A DNA stretch of 64,000 bases from Pollenia angustigena (taxonomy: Eukaryota > Arthropoda > Insecta > Diptera > Polleniidae). Shown one piece after another: positions 59,666 through 64,000 of this stretch. The DNA is taken from assembly GCA_930367215.1 (NCBI GenBank), contig OV884056.1:90593285-90657284 (forward strand), given 5' to 3'. How positions within the stretch are numbered: the stretch's first letter is position 1; each line of letters begins with the position of its first letter. A model generated the notes under the pieces. The model searched no databases. It saw nothing but the letters and a program-made list of their open reading frames with translations, and had not been told where the DNA came from. The position numbers and the translations under genes are program-made.

Positions 59666-61801
59666 TTTATAAATTAATTTTGAGCAAAAAAAAAAAAACG
59701 AAAATTTCATTTTTTGTTTTAATTTTTAATTTAAAACTTTCATTTGAAAACAGAAAGAACAACACATATTTCTTACTTTTATTTTCTATAATTATGTATT
59801 TATAATTTTTACAACAAAAAAAAAAAAAAAAATACAGTTTTAAGCAAAAAAGCAAATGTAGAGTAAAACACACAACCCTGTTAGTTTTCTAGGTAAACAA
59901 TTTGAAATTGTTTTTTTTTATATATAGAAAGAAAGTAAAACATTTAAATTTATAATAAATATTTAATATAATATAAAGTAGCAAAAAATCCCTTTTTTGA
60001 TGGTAAAACTATTTATTATTCCAAAACTTATTTAGATTAAATATATGATACTTATTTAAACGAATAACGACATTTTCAATAGGCGAATACAAGTGAATGG
60101 AATAGTAAATAATTTTACATTGAACCTAGACAATTTTGTTGACTACATATAAAACAAGAAAAGATGTGTTTAGAAGGTTCGAAAAAAGCGAAATCGTTAA
60201 TTTTTTTTTTAATGAAATTCCAGTTAAATGACCGCTGAACGATTTATTATATAAAATTGGCAAAACGATAGCAACTCGCACAGCTTTAAGAACATGCTAA
60301 ATAACACATTCAAAGCAGCAGCGTATCAGTTACAAATTTTAAGGGGTAATTAAAAAAAATTAAGTATCTTTTTTTACTAATTAGTCAAAATTGATCAACT
60401 CTTGAAATAATGAAAATACATATTTCCGGCAAATTTACTTTAGAACAAAAAAAGCAGTATTTTTTTTATTTAAATGAGTAGTTTTAAGTAAAGTTTTTAA
60501 TTAATTTTTTTTAAGTAGTAAAAATACTATTTTATAAATTTGTGTTTAATTAATTGAAAAAAAGTACTTCAAATCGTATCTTTTTATTTTATTTCTTTTT
60601 TAACAAATTCAAAGGAAATCGCTAAATCATAATAAAAATTTGTTTAAAATGCAATATTTTCGTGATGTTAAAAATATTATTTTTAAGTAGTAAAAAAGGT
60701 ACTTTTTTAATTTGTTAAAAAAACTTGTATAATTAAAAAAAATTCGTTTGGAATTAAATTTCTACTTTTCCCAAGATTTTAAAAATTTTTTTGAGTATTT
60801 AAAAAAAATTAAGTAAAATAGATTTTTTTATTAAACAGTTTTTGGTAATAAAATTCTTTGTTACAAAAACTAAATTTTACAATAGGGGTTTTCACCCTTA
60901 ATAGTAAAGTCCCTTGTAGACCTTGTGAATTTTATTAATTTAGTTAAAGTACTAAGATTTACAACACTGCAACAACAAAATGTATTAGACTAAAATTTAC
61001 TACGCTGTTGTTAAAAAATCCAACAAAAAACTGTAGTAAACACGTTTGTTAAATAACCCAGAATAAAACAGTTGAAGAAACTATATCTGTCTCTTTCCCT
61101 CACTCAGCAACTTCATTAATTTACAATACTAACGAAAAAGAAACTCACGCTTTGTAGTATAAAATCGTATTAAGTAAAGCAGAGGTGTACACTTAATACA
61201 AAGGGTGAAAACCGCTAATATCAAAAAATTATTTTTGCAATATTTTTGAAAGAAAAGGTACTTTTTCAATTTGTTTTCAAGTATAAGAAAAGTTGAAAAT
61301 TTGGTTAACAATTGATAAGTTAAATTGTAAATAATTGAGATTTTATCACGTTGTAACGAAAAGTAGTAAGCATTTATTGGAATGCACAAAAAATAAATAG
61401 CATGACTTCCATTTTTAATACCAATTGTTGTATATCAGTCAAAACAAGTTTTTTTTTTAAACAAATACTACTTTTTATATGTTTTTCAGGTACATACTTT
61501 TTTTTTATTGGTTTTTACCTTTTTTAAACCAATCTTTTCTTGTTTTTAACAAAAAACTACAAATATTTTCTTCGAAAAATGTTTTTAAAACTCAGGTTTA
61601 ACAACTTTTTAGGCCAAACAACAAAATGATGACACTCATTTAAGCCTCATTCGCAATCGAAGCAACAATTTCTTTTTTAATTCTTTCCCAAGGTGTTTTT
61701 TTTTTTTAAATTACTTACATTTTAAGTACAAAAATAACTAAAGTTTTCTTAAAAAATTAAGTTTATTTCTACTACTACAACAGATTTTATGAAGCTGGCA
61801 A
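59666..61801. other. 3' flank of the zinc-finger gene, AT-rich
   Basis: A candidate poly(A) signal AATAAA lies at 59954-59959, with low confidence. Otherwise the stretch is AT-rich without a recognisable gene; the frames at 59667-59873 and 61129-61389 look like low-complexity chance. Confidence 0.5.
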
Positions 61802-62643
61802 ATCATCAGCTCATTATTGGTTTGACCTACCGACGATTAAAAAAAAATTGAGTTAGGTATGGCGTATATATATATACTATTTTGAATACCCCCGTTTTGA
61901 ATCCAAAACCTGTTTCACGAAAATGTTTATCGTCTCTGAGATATTAAGCATTAATTTTGCTTCATAACAACTATTTTAAAGTCTATTAAGTATATTTTGT
62001 TTTGCTCTACACGCCACTGCTTGGCGAATGCTGCAAATTCCCCATACAAAAATGTACAAAATAAATTTTACTTTTGCTTTGCTTCATAGCTGTAAGAAAA
62101 ACAGGTAGTTAAACCGAGAGCAAAATGAAAACAAGCAAATAAATTTTACTCTTGCTTTGCTTCATTGCCGTAAAAAAAAAGTAGTAAAAGCAAAAGCAAA
62201 ACAAAATGTCAACAACTCAATACACAGCAGTAAGTCTGGGTTCATACGGCTCATGTCTTATTGACAAGATTGATACTTTATAGGCGAGAGGGACGAGGGG
62301 AAAAGAAACGAGTACACAGATGCATGAACTGTCTTTACGTTTTGCTTTTTCATTCGTTGTTTAATTTTGTTATTGACTTTTTAGAAATAAATTTAGGAAA
62401 ATGGTGTATGCGGCATAAAAAATTTTTTTCCACTTTCAATAAAATTCTATTTAATTTTAAGTTCGTCAAAAAACGTTCACACAAATTTCCATTTTTCTTT
62501 AAAACATACATATGTCAGAAGCAGTGGGAAAATCCAAAAAATTCTATCGGGTATATTTTGAGAAAACTTTATGTAAACCTTCATTGCCATTTTTCTCCAC
62601 TACGACTTTTTGGAATATGCGCCAAACCAATAATGAGCTGACG
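61802..62643. mobile_element. MITE of the TCAGCTCATTATTGG family, copy C, with nested foldback half
   Basis: Left ATCATCAGCTCATTATTGG and right CCAATAATGAGCTGACG are inverses. The interior shares GAATCCAAAACCTGTTTCAC with copy B and ATTCTATCGGGTATATTTT near the other end. A half copy of the TCTGTGTTCATACGGCTC foldback (62235-62382) is inserted. The 126-codon frame 62261-62641 spans the two repeats and is not a gene. Confidence 0.7.
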
Positions 62644-62781
62644 AAATGCCGTTTATGAAAATTTGTTTATAATTTCTAATGCAAATTTTAACAAAATGTA
62701 TGGCGGCCCTATGCTCCCCACAGGAGTAAAAGGAACATATAAGTATATATATGTACTATATGGAAAATAATAATTTTTTAA

Positions 62782-63257
62782 TAGTATTCAGTTTAGATTT
62801 TTTTGATTGAAAAAAAGGAAAAATGGAAAATTGCACTAAAATTAATGTGAGTGATCTTTATTACAATTTGGAAGGATAAAGTTTAACATATTTGACGTGT
62901 TTTCAAGACAACTAACGAAAGTGTAAAAGCCATTTGATTAATTATCTTATTCAGCCTTGTTACGGCTCTCGTTGTCGAAAACGACTCTGTAGTAGATTAA
63001 AGTAATTCACAGCCTGTATTCTTTAATCTACTACAAAATTCGACTTACGTTGTTACCGACAACGAGGCTGATTAATACCACATTATATTTGTTCAGTTTA
63101 CGTCAAAACTGCAATGTTGCAACTTTTAAACCTGATTTAACTCGGTTAAAGGTTAATAAATTGTTACTTTTAGTGTAAATTTTTTTCTTTTGTTATTGTT
63201 GTAATAAAATGTTGCAATTTTCTATTTTTGCAGTAAAAAAATATGAACTGAATACCC
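62782..63257. mobile_element. TIR repeat (GGGTATTCAGTT-type ends) with inner hairpin
   Basis: AGTATTCAGTTT near 62784 is mirrored by GAACTGAATACCC near 63255, and AAAATGGAAAATTGCA by TGCAATTTTCTATTTTT. The inner hairpin has CTCGTTGTCG and CGACAACGAG, and perfect 14-bp arms GTAGTAGATTAAAG/CTTTAATCTACTAC at 62990-63035. Confidence 0.6.
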
Positions 63258-63370
63258 TTTTTCTTTGCCACATAGTTTACAGATATTTCTTTTTGAAACT
63301 TTTTGAAAACTAACGCGTTTGCAAACAAAATTGTTGCCTAAGGATAGTTTACACTGTCACACAAGTTTTA

Positions 63371-63581
63371 CGTATTTTGAGGAAAATACAACCTTAAGTT
63401 ATTCAACCCTATCGTGAATAAAAATTCCTTGGGAGTTTTTTCCATTTTTCCTATGTTAATTCAATTGTAAAAATGAGAAAAGGGAAAAAACTCCCAAAGA
63501 ATTTTTATTCACGATAGGGGTGATTATAATATTTTTTTTTTAAATTTCGTATTTTGAGAAAAATACAACCCTAAGTTATTG
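63371..63581. repeat. Hairpin MITE flanked by 34-bp direct repeats
   Basis: CGTATTTTGAGGAAAATACA (63371) recurs as CGTATTTTGAGAAAAATACA (63549), and both continue ACC.TAAGTTATT. Between them, 63405-63520 is a hairpin with arms CCCTATCGTGAATAAAAATT and its inverse. Confidence 0.75.
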
Positions 63582-64000
63582 TTGTTTTTTTTTTTAATTT
63601 TCAAACAATATTTAGATCAGAGATGCATTTTCGTGTGAAACTGCTTAACAGCCTTTAGAGCTGGTTTACATATAACAAGTTTAATTCGTCAAGCCTTGAG
63701 TTTTCAGGAGACTGTGCAAAAGAGAGTGAAAAGGAACACAGACTTGACCGTTTATTTTATTTTTCCTTTTGTTTTTGTATTTGTTATATGAACAATAAAA
63801 TAGAATTCAATATATCAAGGTAAAGGCAGGTTTTAAAGAGAATTAAAAAAAACAGTTCTACATAACTTGAAGAGTCTAAACCGGCACTTACATAGTTAAC
63901 TGCCGGTGAAAATGTTGCTTCTATTGTAAATCTGGCTTTGAATACTAAAAAAAACTCAATATTTTTATAAGTTAAAAGGAATTTCAATGTAGATATTTTA
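63582..64000. other. AT-rich non-coding stretch
   Basis: No gene or structured repeat recognised to the end of the window. Confidence 0.5.

Noticed and set aside
62261..62641. 126-codon plus-strand frame
   Set aside because: It spans two unrelated MITE segments (the foldback half copy and the TCAGCTCATTATTGG family end), so it is a chance frame.

Overview
The window is almost certainly from the nuclear genome of a higher (calyptrate-type) fly. It is very AT-rich, carries TACCTA/TAGGTA microsatellites and long homopolymers, and is packed with small insect-type DNA transposons. Its one clear host gene is a Krueppel-type zinc-finger gene of the squeeze/rotund family at 57.08-59.46 kb. There are no operons or bacterial features. 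Most open reading frames of 60-100 codons are chance frames in repeats. The species call is inference from composition and protein similarity.

Layout. 0-10 kb is AT-rich non-coding DNA holding foldback and hAT-type MITEs (about 1.16-1.69, 5.25-5.92, 6.67-6.94 and 8.64-9.11 kb), a striking 380-bp hairpin with a tRNA-like loop (3.24-3.62 kb) and a LINE 3' fragment (7.02-7.47 kb). 9.98-14.97 kb is one 5-kb terminal-inverted-repeat element flanked by TA. Inside it lies an uninterrupted 531-codon transketolase reading frame that looks like a 5'-truncated retrocopy. 15.25-18.40 kb has the architecture of a foldback element, with inverted arrays of tandem repeats at both ends. 20.31-21.94 kb is a Tc1 element turned into a giant palindrome. 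21.98-25.03 kb is a hAT-like element with several younger elements nested in it. 27.36-28.35 kb has short palindromes followed by a 164-bp satellite with dimeric higher-order structure.

31-44 kb is a set of nested insertions. A LOA/I-like LINE on the minus strand (about 34.79-42.70 kb; ORF1 remnants, endonuclease, reverse transcriptase, RNase H, C-terminal zinc knuckle) is split by two hAT elements with exact 8-bp target duplications. Removing those insertions would rejoin the LINE domains. Beside it lies a second copy (31.97-34.78 kb) of the TIR family that carries the transketolase frame. 44-56 kb contains Tc1, mariner and RTE-type remnants, a hAT-like element at 46.34-48.11 kb, a pogo-like MITE at 48.14-48.67 kb and two tiny near-perfect palindromes of one family.

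57-60 kb is the squeeze-like gene: a coding exon with polyQ, a 554-bp intron with consensus splice sites, and an exon with five C2H2 fingers and a second polyQ tract. Its TAG stop is followed in the same frame by 68 further sense codons of Q-rich, host-like coding sequence before a TGA, so it is a good candidate for stop-codon readthrough. 60-64 kb is AT-rich flank with more MITEs. The genes do not form a pathway; the window is a transposon-rich region next to a developmental transcription-factor gene. No search or alignment program was run. All family calls come from motifs read by eye.
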